Shown here piece after piece: positions 1 through 46,309 of a stretch of DNA of 64,000 bases. Origin of the DNA: Pycnopodia helianthoides. Taxonomy: Eukaryota; Echinodermata; Asteroidea; Forcipulatida; Asteriidae. Under the pieces are notes generated by a model, which saw only the letters and a program-made list of their open reading frames with translations, was not told the origin of the DNA and did not search any database. The translations under genes were made by a program, and so were the position numbers. Numbering within the stretch: the first letter of the stretch is position 1; each line of letters begins with the position of its first letter. The stretch spans positions 1,798,001 to 1,862,000 of the forward strand of contig CM063254.1 in NCBI GenBank assembly GCA_032158295.1, read 5' to 3'.

Positions 1-168
1 AAAATAGCTAAGCACAATAAAATTCTGCTTTCCAGAATAAGGTTACCAGCCAAACTACCATGGCACATACATGTACAATATGTGACTGGTATACTGCTCA
101 TCTCTGCTTAGCAGAAAATTGTAAAGCAATTTTTGTCTGCTCAAGCAGCTCTATGAAATTGGGCCCTG
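1..168. repeat. GGGCCC foldback element, cut by window edge
   Basis: Ends with agctctatgaaattgggccc, the terminal inverted repeat of a ~195-bp family seen again at 6790, 45401, 52878 and 55891. Interior words (aataaggttaccagccaaac, gtgactggtatactgct) also match those copies. Confidence 0.85.
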
Positions 169-2100
169 ATTAGGGCTTTTAAAACCAAGATAGAAAATAT
201 TCCAAAGACCTCGTTTTAGTCCAGCGTCCTTTGGCCAAACTTCAAAAATTTGGGTCCAGAATGCCCGATTTGGGCAAAAAATCCTGAGGAGAACCGTAAA
301 TAGTATTGAAATAATGAAAAGTAGACCTGTGCTGATTGTGAGAACAGTGACATTTTTAACACCAATGTTAAGAAGCAAATGAGTATTACTGTGTATGTAA
401 TGTACTTTAATCTTGGTTCCAAATCTGTAAAAACTCTGGGCTGTTGTGTCACAGCCTTTTGGAAACTAATGTGTAAAAAATGCTGGAGTTTGGGGGGAAT
501 AGAAGATATTTAACGGTTATTTTGGCAACATTCTTAAGGTCATCCATAAGTGTGCCAAGTGTGCATCAGTTTTAAATACTTAAAAATGTAATTTGATAAT
601 TTGGAAAGGTTAATATCTGTATTTGAAATGTAACTAAAACATATACTGTAATTCCATACTGTAGAGCCTGCTAGATAAGGTGTCAAACTTATGGAAATTG
701 TGGGATTCACTGCAAGATTTGGACTTAGAACATTCTAGATCCTGCACTACACTTCCCTGTGAAATACTGTACTACACTACACACAATTTGGTTTGACTTC
801 ATCCATTCTTTATGAACACAACACATCATAATGTAACGGTATTTTGCAATCAGGTATTTTATCGCTTGACTAGCTTGCTGATATTGTGTTTTGTGTATTG
901 GCCATGGATCCATCTAACTCACAAACAGACTGTCAAACTAGTGTCAAACTGCGGTACACGGAAGTGATGCTGTTAAAACAGGGTCAGTTAAAGAGCAAGG
1001 GTGCTAGTTTTTTTGTTGCTGCATTTCAGTACTGTCACCTACATCAAAAATGCACACTGTACTGTCAAATTGGCATCCTTTTTTTTAAAAGGTTAAATAA
1101 ATTATTTGCTTACATTTAAAGGTGCTATCTCATGGGCTTTTCTCTCAAACAATGCAAACAAAATTACCTTTAACCACTCTTCTCAAACTCATTAAGTGCA
1201 CATTAGCCCAGGTATATATGCAGTGTAAACTCACAGAAAAAACTTCCACAAAATCTTTGAGAAAGGACTTGTCTTATTTTGTTCATGAAAGTTTGACCCA
1301 AAACAAGGCTATTAAAACTAAAGCCACTCTTGGTAAAGGGCTAAGAAGAAAACATTTCAGATAACTCAGGGGAGCTGAAGGTAGGAATTGAAATCTCTTA
1401 AAAAGGGGCGACATTGAATTGTAAACTATAAAATTAAAAAAGGTAATACCAATTATTGGGGTAAATTACTGGTGACTTGTTTTTTGTGTCATTCTTTATG
1501 AATCCCCAAAAGTTACTTCACCTGAAATTCTAGCAACTAAAACCAACAGTGTACGTGGAACTTTGCAATGAAATGTTGGTTAGTGAATTGGAGCGAATGT
1601 GAACAATTACGCATGCATATTTTCCTCTCAAAAATGGTACAATAAAATAGGTAAAAACGTTGCAGCCTTTGTTTATCAGCGAATTCTTCCTTCTGATAAG
1701 AAATTAAGAAGTCTTCTTGTATTTTGTAGACCTTGTACTAGAATTGAAGAAGGGAAGTTTAATATCTTATTAACCTTACAGCTTATTGCACATGGATGAT
1801 TGAAAGGAATTAGTCATTCCAGCATGTCATGTTGTATTAGTTGGGCCGCAAGTTCATCTACCAACTGTTCCATTCATCGGAGATATTGGATATGTTGCAG
1901 TCATTTTGTAGAGCTCTACGATAAAACTGAATGGAAGAACACAGGGCTGTGAGGCACTAGGAGTAAGATGAGATAAAGGCTTTGAATTAAGGGCATCATC
2001 TTGGCGCCTCAATTTACTTGAGTTCCCTGCAGGGAAAAAGTGATTGATTGATGAGCGAGTGAAGCTAAAGACAAAGGAGTTTCATATATTAGAAAAATAC
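169..2100. other. Presumed upstream NMNAT intron, no gene seen
   Basis: AT-rich sequence with only short open frames lacking recognisable protein. No first NMNAT exon (GSFNP-like coding) was found on reading the segment. Confidence 0.5.
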
Positions 2101-2472
2101 TTAAAGGCACAGTACACGTTCGGTAATGACTCTGAAAATTTATGGCAATAAAAACTTACTTGGTAAGAAGTACAGCAGCTTTGGGTAGTATTATTCATTT
2201 TGAGAAACTTTTAACTTCGAAGTACTCGGTTATGGAAAATATATCACTTTTTATTCCCCAAAATTTGAATCTGAGAAGCGTTTCTGTCAGAAACGCTTCT
2301 CAGACTGTGTATTCCTATGGGGAATATTCTTCCTGCGTGGAAATATTCGCTCCGGTTTTTCGGTGATATCTCAAAAACGCGACCACCTTTTGAAGTGAAA
2401 TTTTCACAGGTTAGTTTTATTGTACCTACATTTATATAGGTTCCAATTACCAAACGTGAACTGTGCCTTTAA
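2101..2472. mobile_element. TTAA MITE, copy 1
   Basis: Bounded by TTAA with inverted ends TTAAAGGCACAG / CTGTGCCTTTAA. A related copy lies at 59771-60146. TTAA targets suggest piggyBac- or Kolobok-type mobilisation (inference). Carries a perfect 16-bp-arm palindrome at 2271-2303. Confidence 0.85.
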
Positions 2473-2529
2473 CTGGCTTCATTCTGAAAGCTCACTGATT
2501 AAAAAAGAAACCCAGTTTATATGACTACC

Positions 2530-2712
2530 ACATGCCTTGAATTTCACTCTTGAAGGGGCGTGACAATTTTCCACTGGTGAGGGGGCACTTCTATGAGGAA
2601 AATGTAAATTTATATTGGAAGTTTGCAAAGGGCACCACGGCAAAAACACAGGGCTCCGCGGCAATTGCGGTTGGTGCCCCAGGTTATTTGGAGGCCTGGT
2701 GTCAATTATGCA
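2530..2712. repeat. Degenerate CAGGCC-family fragment
   Basis: Ends tgccttgaatttcac and tggaggcctgg and internal 'gggcacc...ggtgcccc' resemble the elements at 3693 and 61089, but the ends are diverged and no target duplication is seen. Confidence 0.45.
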
Positions 2713-2827
2713 TAAGAAATATTGTTGAATTCAAGGAAATTTGAAGACAAATCCCCATTGCATTTTTCAATTGCCATGAGTCCCTGAGAAAACATGTTCA
2801 TATTTTTTATTTAAACATGACCACCAT

Positions 2828-3003
2828 ATAGACCTTATGCAAATGACGTCATTTGAGTAGGGCGCCCTTGGCCTGAGGTCAAAAGCAGGTTGCTCATTGG
2901 CCCATCATGTGCGCCGCGATACATAGATGTGCGTTTTCCGTTGTTGCATCATCGTTTTACCTCTAAGATGGCGGCGGGATGACGTCAATGCATAAGGTCT
3001 ATT
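2828..3003. mobile_element. MITE with octamer/CRE/YY1-like motifs
   Basis: Inverted ends ATAGACCTTATGCAAATGAC and GTCAATGCATAAGGTCTAT. The 176-bp interior is GC-richer than its surroundings. ATGCAAAT at 2837, TGACGTCA at 2844 and 2980, and AAGATGGCGGC at 2965 are present. Confidence 0.7.
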
Positions 3004-3192
3004 GGATGAACCTTTCACTGGTTGATGTGAGGATCGGTATGAATGTACTCTACCCAAACACAATGACGTACTCTCCATGGATGTACATAGTACTTTGTTT
3101 TACCTCTGTCTTGAATGCTGTATTTTCATTGGCTGTATTTTCATTTTCATCACATGACAAGGCAACAAATATCCATGTACCACTCTCCTCTC

Positions 3193-3210
3193 ACGCGCGC
3201 GCGCGCGTGC
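3193..3210. repeat. Short (CG)n microsatellite
   Basis: A run of alternating C and G, about 16 bases, in an otherwise CpG-poor stretch. Confidence 0.8.
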
Positions 3211-3692
3211 GTTGTACAACTTTCTTTGCAGCAAAGGATCGAGATTATCATCATTTCGATGAAATTGGAGTCCTTCAGATGAGGAAAATATTACTAAGAA
3301 TTCAAGACAGAGGTATAACAAAACAATTGTTGCCTGCTGTGACATGGTCCATGGGTTTTGTACACCTCAGGGGCAAATGGCACCCGCGGCGAATTGTATT
3401 ATGTGAACCTTATAAAGAATCTCTTGATGGTGTAAAAAACCTCAATGAATATATGTGGAGGAATTGATTACCAAATAACAAAATATCCCTGTTCAGCATT
3501 TTATTTTTATTTTATTCTATTTTATCGCTTTTTAAAAGAAATTAAAGACCTGAGTTAATGAGAGTTTCAGGGGTTGTGAGTCTATACGTACAGTGTACAG
3601 CGATGTTTGTTATTTCAAGACAAATCTTTTTAAATTGACATTGTAGGCCTAAAATATTTGTTGACTAATTTTTTGTATAAAAAAGGTACATG

Positions 3693-3836
3693 CAGGCCTT
3701 GAATTTCGCCACGCAACTACAGCAATTGTTGTGGGTGCCCTTAAAAACATTCAATACAAATTCAAATTTTCCTCATTGGGTGCCCTTCATTTTGGGGAAA
3801 TTGCAGAGCCCTTTTGAAAACGAAATTCGAGGCCTG
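3693..3836. mobile_element. CAGGCC MITE with 6-bp target duplication
   Basis: Begins CAGGCCTTGAATTTCG and ends CGAAATTCGAGGCCTG; flanked on both sides by TACATG (3687-3692 and 3837-3842). 144 bp, no coding capacity. Same family as 61089-61227. Confidence 0.88.
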
Positions 3837-3842
3837 TACATG

Positions 3843-6789
3843 TACGTGTATGGTGCAAATCAAAACCCCTGTTTGGTGGACCTCAGTTATTTGAAGAACA
3901 ACATCTTCGAAGCAAAACAACAAAAGTCTTCATTTTTTTGTAATAGAAACCCCCCAGCAGAAACCTGAAACGCCTCGGCTTCATTTCTGGCTCAGTATTT
4001 GTGTAGAGAATGTTTGCTAGTTTATTGGAAAAGCTGTAAATAAGCAATTTTCTCCAGTAGTGCATGATGGAGATTGGTAGACTGTTTGCTGAGCAGATTG
4101 CGGTTTTAATCCGTTACCAGACTCTGTACAATCAACACTCGTCGTCATCCCACACACTGTGTGGGGGTAGTGTTTACTGCGAATTGGAAGGGGCAATGTC
4201 ACTCAAATGTCACATGTCTTTCTTTTTTTTTCGAAGACAAAACAAAATTGACGTCAGTGAAAGATGGAGACAAATTTAGTCTTGGTTTTGCTGCAAGCCG
4301 CAAGATCTGTTAAGTGTGAAAATGTTTTGACAAGTGATTTTAAAATTGCTTTTTTGTTTTTTTAACTTAGTTACATATATAGTCATATTCGATGTGTTTG
4401 TGTTTCTACGCAGTATGTGCTTATTAGTGAGATTTGGGTGTTAAATAATATAAACAAGAGTTTTGAATTGTACTTAACGGGTCTATAAACACAAATCAAA
4501 AGTTAATATTTTGTGGAAAACACCTTAAAAGGTTGTGAGAGAAGCCAGGAAAGTTTGACAAAGTTCCACTGCACTTTTCTTGCCATGCAAAGCTCTTATG
4601 TGTTGAGGTTGTGTAATTTACAAGAACTAATTAATGAACCCAGGCCTATTTAGGTGGCTTTGTGTCTGGGCATTGGCTCAATGTTGTTTTGATTAGATGC
4701 AAATCCCTTATTGCATCAAAGGCAGATCCGGCCTGAAATTTGTTTTCCCTTGAGAGATGTTTGATTATTGCCTTCTCAGTCCAGAACTTCTATTTGTGCA
4801 CCACTTCTGGGCCAATGTTTCAGCATTGCCAATCTTTGTAAAGACCTCTGTTTCTAATGTAAAGATCATCAGTTTTCAATGAGTAAGTGCATCAATTTCC
4901 AATGTGCAACTCGTCAAGTGATGTTGGAGTAGGTTGCTGTGCATTTGTCGCCCAAATGTCTTGAGTGTTGCTGTGGAGATTTGATTAATAAGAAATTTAG
5001 AAATCAGTAACGGAACTTGGACAGACGGCAGTGTTGATAAAGTGCAGCCACTGCAATTTACGTGTAATTCTTGTCGTAATGTCTTGTCATAACACTCTTG
5101 CTACATGAAGAATGCCCACCAGCACTAAATCTTCATTCAGACCACGGCCGCCTGTTGCCATTTCGCCTGGTACCCCTTCAAAATTGTCCCATGGACTTCT
5201 CTGATATGGAACTGGGTGTGCCTTTTCCAGGAAAGGGTCTCCTTGCCTCTAAAAGCCTAGAACAGTAGTGTGCCTAGAAGTATTGTAAAGAAAATTAGAA
5301 GAGATTGATTAAAATTTGTTTTCTTTTTGATAAAACCACTCAAACACTGTTGATTTCAGCAGTGAATATATTCAAGAGACACTTAACAAGTACTTGTATT
5401 TTTGAAAATGTGTATCAGCAATTTGTGTGTGTTATTAATAATTATGGAGCATGAGGAAGCAAAGTATAAAAATAAGCTAAGTAAATCATCATTAAGATAT
5501 CTCTAAACTAGAACATCTTGCTGTGTGCGTAACATTTTAACAAGAACTTAGAAATAGGTGTCAACATTAGTGTGGAAAAAAATGAATACACGATCAAGAG
5601 AGCTCACACTTGTACATTTTACAATGATATTGTATACAATAGATTAAATGTACTTTTACTTGTATATGATGTAAAAGAAAGTACATTAAGAGAGTCAGAA
5701 CTCAAAACACATTAAGCAATTAGAATATGTTGTACATGTAGCTGCCCCGCTGGCTAACACCTTGCCGTGGCTTGTTGTTTATTAAATTATCAAGAAGGTT
5801 CTTGCAGAATAAAGTTCTTAATAAACTGAATCATGCACCATGATGTACAACATGTACATACATTTAGATGCAGACGCCTGATGCTGATTTAATCTAGCTA
5901 ATAACTCTATTCGTTTATGCTACCTCACGTTTCTTGGACTTCACTTCATGAATTAAACATTTTGACTGCAATCTTTAAATCAACTTCCATATTACATACT
6001 ACCAGTCTGCAAATCAGATCTTTGTGCCCCTGCATCAAACGACATCCCTCCTCTCATTGCAGAAGGGCACAACCTTCAAGTTTCCAAACGATTTGGAATT
6101 TTAATGCGCCTGTAACGCAAAGCTAGAAATGGTTCTTTTACTAAAGTAACGTGTCAAATTTTCAAAACTCTACTTTCATTCTAATCCATATCATTTCAGA
6201 GCTGCGACAATATTTCATAAACAGTGCATGAAGAATGGAACTGCAAATAGATACAGAAACACCTGCTGTGTCTTTAACCAGTTCGCTTGGAGATTTCTCA
6301 TCACCCAGGTTAATTTTAAATTAAAAAACAACTGTTTTTTTATTCTAGCCATTAACAATTTGTTCGTCAATGAAGCTTGGTTTGGACACCCATATAAAGA
6401 CCTTTCTCAATGACATTTACAAAGTTTGATGGCCGTTTTTTTTTTCTTCGATTGTGTTTCTGAAGCACAATCAGACCAGTAGGGGAGCTGTTATGTAATG
6501 GCTGATCATAGGCCCACGCTAGGTAGAACAAACAGCATCCCAGAGAGAGATAAAAAAGGCCTCATGACAATTTAGTACAAGCTGTCTTTTAAAAATATTG
6601 GCTGGTATGAGAAAGGAAAAGGTCTATGATAAGGGCATTTGACACAATCCCATGCAAAGAGTTAATCTAGTAAGTGTTTGCAGCTCTGGGCCATCGAACC
6701 ATGACCAAATGGATTCCATGAAACAGTTGCCTAGGTGTACAAAATGTACATGTATGCAATTAGCAACAGTGTCTCACCATACGTGGCCA
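3843..6789. other. Presumed intron, no gene seen
   Basis: No exon-like frame or tRNA. Around 5150-5200 a short fragment (ccccttcaaaattgtcccatgg) resembles the family at 32532 and 43647. Otherwise nothing recognisable. Confidence 0.45.
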
Positions 6790-6985
6790 GGGCCCCTATT
6801 TCATAGAGCTGCTTTTAAAAGCAGAAAATAATTCTTAACAATTTTCTGCTAAGCAGAAATCAGCAGGAAACCAGTCACAATTGTACATGTGACGTGGTAG
6901 TTTGGCCGGTAACCGTATTCTGGTAAGCATAATTTTGCTGTGGTTAGCTATTTTTGTGCTTAAGCAGCTCTATGAAATTGGGCCC
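6790..6985. repeat. GGGCCC foldback element
   Basis: Starts gggcccctatttcatagagc and ends agctctatgaaattgggccc: 196 bp, with interior ttttctgctaagcagaaat as in sister copies. Confidence 0.88.
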
Positions 6986-8099
6986 TGTTGATACCACCAA
7001 CAGACACAGAAACTCAAATGGCAGTCGTAAGCCCGCACTGTTTCAGAGTTTTGCGTGTTATTATGTCCTCCGAAGCAAACTGGTTGAGAAAAGTTAGAAG
7101 CTGTTTGATTTATGATTCACATGAATGCGTAAATGCAGTACTTTTTCTTGCAATAGTTATTGTCATTACGCTCAATAAAGCACACAAGAATGTGTTCTTG
7201 GGATTTGAACATAAAACATTTCAAAAGACAGTGTATAATATTCTCAGTAAATCATCATGTTGCCTTTCATGTTTCCTTAATTACATTTTCCAAACCTGAA
7301 ATTAGTATTTTTTATCACAAATTTGATTATTATTATTATTTTTTTTGGGGGGGGGAATAAATTTATTTCTTGAAACCCATATTAACCCACAAATATTTTT
7401 CTCTTGTTCCCTAAACATGATAAGGATCATTTAGAAATTTGCACCTAATATGCACCATTTGGGGTTTTCTTTCTGTAAACAAGATACATTTATTGTAGAG
7501 GCAGTTCTGGGTTAGATTTCATTACATATCCCTACTCCTATTCCTGTAAGAAAATCAAAGTTTTGGGTTTTTCAATTTCAGACGTGTTTACAGGTTCAAA
7601 ACTTGTATCAAATCAAAGAAGTAATCCACTCTCAGATTTAAAGGAAGCTGTCCGGAAGTTTCTCACCATTAAATCTAAACAAATTGGATTCCACTCGCCA
7701 TGGTAACAAATTACACGGTGAATTTTCACCGGCGTTGACTCCAGTCGCCACGTCTAAATGAGTTTTCTGGATCGTTTGAAGGTTATGTAGTAGCCGACGT
7801 TCAGAGAAGTTGTCGCGCGTAAACTGTACTTATGGGTGCATCATGTACATGGATGTGGGACGTTAACTGCTTGCGTACATGTACATGTATGTCTTAAGAC
7901 AATGTCACTTTCAGTAAGTAGGTAACAGTTTAAAGGCACTTTCACTTTCTTCCTAAATACATAGCTGTACATTCCGTAAAGGAAGTTCTGCAGTAAAAGT
8001 TTGAGATGGATCCATTTAATCAGAACTACCGGGGAGCATTCAAATTCCTTACTGTGTTCATCTGCTCTGTAGATTATAAATTAACACTTGAAGTGAATA

Positions 8100-8489
8100 C
8101 AGGGCTCGAATTTGACACTGGACTGCAGGCCCGAGGCCAGTGATTTTAGCTTTGGGCTAGTAAACTCGTGACTGGACAAGTCCGGCGGTCTTGTGGTTTC
8201 AATTCAATAACAATTCATGTACCTCACTCTATAATATCTTGAACAAAAACAAATTATGTTCAAATGTTGACTTTGAGTAAAGATTTGAAATATACTTACA
8301 TGTAATACCCTAAAAGACAAATGAGGTAAATCTTCTCTTATTATGTCTTAGTGCTTGTTCAATTAAATGCAAGTTAAACTGTGCAAGGAAGTCTTTCTCA
8401 GTTTGAATCTGGTCTTGTAAAATTATTTCTGGTCCAGATTGAGATACAAGTCCTGTGGTCTTAGGGATTTCCCCCAAATTTGAGCCCTG
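8100..8489. mobile_element. CAGGGCTCG MITE, 6-bp target duplication
   Basis: Ends CAGGGCTCGAATTTG / CAAATTTGAGCCCTG; flanked by TGAATA at 8094-8099 and 8490-8495. Internal words (ccagtgattttagct, gaggtaaatcttctc) recur at 13534-13884 (inverted) and 56177-56525. Confidence 0.88.
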
Positions 8490-8495
8490 TGAATA

Positions 8496-43134
<34,639 letters not shown>

Positions 43135-43447
43135 CAATGAATGCTGCAATCAGCCCTAAAGTATACACATTCATCATGCCGGGGGTCATATTAAGTCTTT
43201 AACAACAGAGGGCAACAAACTCATGAGCCAGTCTCATGAAGAGTCTGGTTTCTAGTCAAGTTTCAAGTCTTTCGGGTCAAGTTCACAGCTTCTATGAGGA
43301 AGTATCATTGTAGTCAAATCCCATAACTGTCTCAAAATATTGGAACTAAAGTTAGACTCGGGTTCATCATTAACTTGAGTTGCCAACTCCACCATATTAA
43401 CTCTGGAAAAGAGTCAGACTTTTTGCTTGCAGCTTTCATTGGAGAGA

Positions 43448-43547
43448 AATAAAATGGTTTTAAACAGTGCTGTACTGAGTATAATTATACAAGTAAGATT
43501 AACACTGTTTGGTGCTGCCCCTGTGAAATGTAAATTCTATAAATAAA
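43448..43547 (+). terminator. Candidate NMNAT poly(A) signals
   Basis: AATAAA occurs at 43448-43453 and again at 43542-43547, about 315 and 410 bases past the stop codon. Another AATAAA at about 47354 could serve a longer transcript. Which is used cannot be told from sequence. Confidence 0.45.
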
Positions 43548-43646
43548 AAATTAAAAACCTGTGTCGTTGTAATATCAAACTGTTTGTAATTCCTACAACA
43601 TTTAACATTATTGAAATTGTTTCGAAATCTGTTTGCGTCATTAAGA

Positions 43647-43814
43647 CAGGGCTGGAATTATACGGAGGCCACGGAGGCCATGGCCTCTGTTGCCCCTGGT
43701 CTAGGCCTTGGTGCCCCTTCAAAAGTTTCCCATAGAGTTCAAGATTTTCCAATGGAAGTGCCCTTTGCAAAATGAAAATGGCCTTGCCCTCTCAAAGATG
43801 AAATTCCAGGCCTG
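43647..43814. mobile_element. CAGGG...CCTG MITE, 6-bp target duplication
   Basis: Starts CAGGGCTGGAATTATAC, ends GAAATTCCAGGCCTG. TTAAGA repeats exactly at 43641-43646 and 43815-43820. Body 'cttggtgccccttcaaaagt' matches the copies at 32532 and 32902. Confidence 0.9.
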
Positions 43815-43865
43815 TTAAGAGCTTTGAACAATAACCAGGGCAACATTTATTAAAACTCACTAATG

Positions 43866-45400
43866 GTCACCCCTATTTCATAAGGCTGCTTTCCAGAAGA
43901 AAACACCTTGCAAATTTCCCAGCTTAGCAAAAATAACAAGGGAAAATGTTGCATTGTAACCCTGCTAAGCAAAATTGTTTATGTGGTAAACCAGTTCCTT
44001 TAAACTGTCCCCTGTACCTGTACGCATGTGAAAACCAAAGTTAACTCAGTCTTTGCATGTGTCCCCTATAACACAAACTGTGTCTTTCCTATAGTTGTAG
44101 CTGTTTCCAAAAGTTGTTGGAAGTATACCAATTCCAGTGGGAAAAGTCTTGAACAAGTTCAACAAAAATATCCTTGATAATTTGTTTTTCCTCCAATAAA
44201 ATAAAACTATGTGCAAGTAACTTTTAAGCTCTTCCATGTATCATATAACAAGTGTTAAATGTTTAGTGTATGTTATAATTACATGTAAATGTAAGTAAAA
44301 CTTTCATGTAAAATTATTTACCTTGATGAAACTACACACTGCTAAATCTATGTATGTTCTTTTTGGCAGATTCCCAAAGTAAAGCTAAAATGGCACGGCA
44401 TACTGAACAAGAAATTATTTCTCATTTTGATGTGAAATTAGCGTTGTAAATACCTTGATGATGAACACCTATAATTGTTTTTCTTGTCAAGGCAAGATCC
44501 CTCTCCCAGAATAAGAGGGCATTTTCTTTTTAAAACAAGTATATGAAGATTTTGAATGGGCACCAAGGTCAAGACCAGAGCAGGAAGGCACTGGGCAGTC
44601 CTTTGTAGAATGTCTCACTTCTCCCTGTGGAGACTCTTTTACATGAAACACTTTTTAAAGATAAATTTTCCACAAAAGAAAAATCCATCTGTTATCAGAG
44701 AATGAGTAGAAAAAGACTTGAATAAGCGTCCTTATAATGTTTGCTGACACCAATGCATTCAGTTCAGTACTGCCTGTTATGTGTATGTATGGTTTATGTT
44801 GTTTTATCCAGAAAAGACCGAATTATTATACCACTCGTTTATGTAAACAGCGATGCAATATATATGCTTAAATTTATTAACAATTCTGTAAAAAAATATA
44901 TATATTTACGACAGCGGAAATGGTCTCTCTTGAAAGAAAAGGAATGTCTTAAAATGGATTCATACTTCTCAAGAGTGCGAACTGAAATTTGTCATTATAC
45001 ATTTGCTGCAAATAACTTGCAATGGTTAAAATGTGAAGAGTATTTAGACAAACCAACATCGGGCGTTTCATCCGGTGGGCCAAAAGTCATAGAGTTGCTT
45101 CTACTAATATTTGCTGAGCGTTAAAAAATGTTGCAAGCAGACACAGGTACCAGCCAAAATACCATGTAACATTTTCTGAGCTATGTTCCCCCAAAGCCTT
45201 TTGCTGAGCAGATATTTCTTCCAAGCAGCTTTGTGAAATTTTGCCTACAAAGATTTGATGTCATCTGAAGATTGATTGTGGAAGTATAACAGCACGATAG
45301 GAAGCCTGAAACACTCCATTTTAGACTTTGACTTTGGAGTATGTGAACAGAAATGAAGAACAGTAACTCTGTCTCAAAATGTGTGCATATCATCTGAACT
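43866..45400. other. 3' flank of NMNAT; no gene seen
   Basis: Decayed GGGCCC-family pieces at about 43866-44000 and 45140-45243 (ccaagcagctttgtgaaatt). The open frame at 44741-45124 runs into one of these and shows no domain. Confidence 0.45.
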
Positions 45401-45694
45401 GGGCCCAATTTCATAAAACATGTAAGCAGCCGTTTTGTGCTTACGGAGCGTCCCTTAGCAGAATTTCTATTTCATAAAGCTGTTTACCGTAAGCAAGGGT
45501 AAATGCTGGCTAACCCGCGTTTAGCACACAAGTGACATAACAATGCAAATCCATGGTGAACGTGCATGCGCGCCAAGAAATTTTCTGCTAACTTGAGAAA
45601 TCATGGTGAAATACGCTTATGCTTACGCACATTTTTCTGCTACAGTAAGCACAAAAATTTGCTTACCGGTAAACAGCTTTATGAAATTGGGCCC
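45401..45694. repeat. Long GGGCCC foldback element
   Basis: gggcccaatttcataaaaca on the left, 'agctttatgaaattgggccc' on the right, 294 bp. An internal 'tatttcataaagctgttta' suggests one element inserted in another. Confidence 0.8.
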
Positions 45695-45713
45695 TGATGC
45701 TTCATTATCACTC

Positions 45714-45859
45714 GGGCCCATTCTCATCAAACTAGTAAGCATTAGCAGGTACAGGTTACCAGGCAAAGTGCTGTGTCATTCATGTTCTTTTACCTGGTAC
45801 ACTTCTATTGCTTTACTAAGAAAAGAGTTATTGAGCAGTATTTTTATGAAGTTGGGCTT
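45714..45859. repeat. GGGCCC-family variant
   Basis: gggcccattctcatcaaact to 'tttatgaagttgggctt', 146 bp, 19 bp after the previous element. Confidence 0.65.
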
Positions 45860-46084
45860 GGATGGTGAAAATCTTTCATCGCTATTCGTGCTTGAATACT
45901 CCGAAATGTATTACACTTCTTTCAAGCCGTGTGAGGTTATGGGATAAATTTCAAACAGTTTTGAAATTACATGTATAGTATTTTTCTCGATCGTCTCATT
46001 ACAAATGAGTAGAATATTTTCTTATTTTACATTGTATTCAACAGATTTCAGTGACATTTGCTCCTACGTTAGCAATCCTTGTAG

Positions 46085-46293
46085 TAGTCTTGGTTAAGAC
46101 TCTCCTGTTGTTTATTATCTTGAAAGCTCCCCACTAGAGGGCGCTATCAACCACGAACCGCTATCGCCCCGAGAACCGCTATCACAGGAGAATGAGCCCA
46201 TGATCGGTCCATGGGGAGAGCGTGCCCTCTTGTGGCGATGTGGCGATGGATCGTGAGAAGGTATTAATAACAGGAGAGTCTTATCCAAGACTA
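46085..46293. mobile_element. TAGTCTTGG MITE, 9-bp target duplication
   Basis: Ends TAGTCTTGGTTAAGACTCTC / GAGAGTCTTATCCAAGACTA. Perfect direct repeat TCCTTGTAG at 46076-46084 and 46294-46302. Shares 'agagggcgctatca' with the 39196 copy. Confidence 0.92.
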
Positions 46294-46309
46294 TCCTTGT
46301 AGTAGCAAT

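Noticed and set aside
2979..3467. 162-codon open frame on the + strand
   Set aside because: It begins in the end of a MITE and runs through a (CG)n tract; no recognisable protein features.
44741..45124. 127-codon open frame on the + strand
   Set aside because: Ends inside a foldback repeat region and shows no domain.
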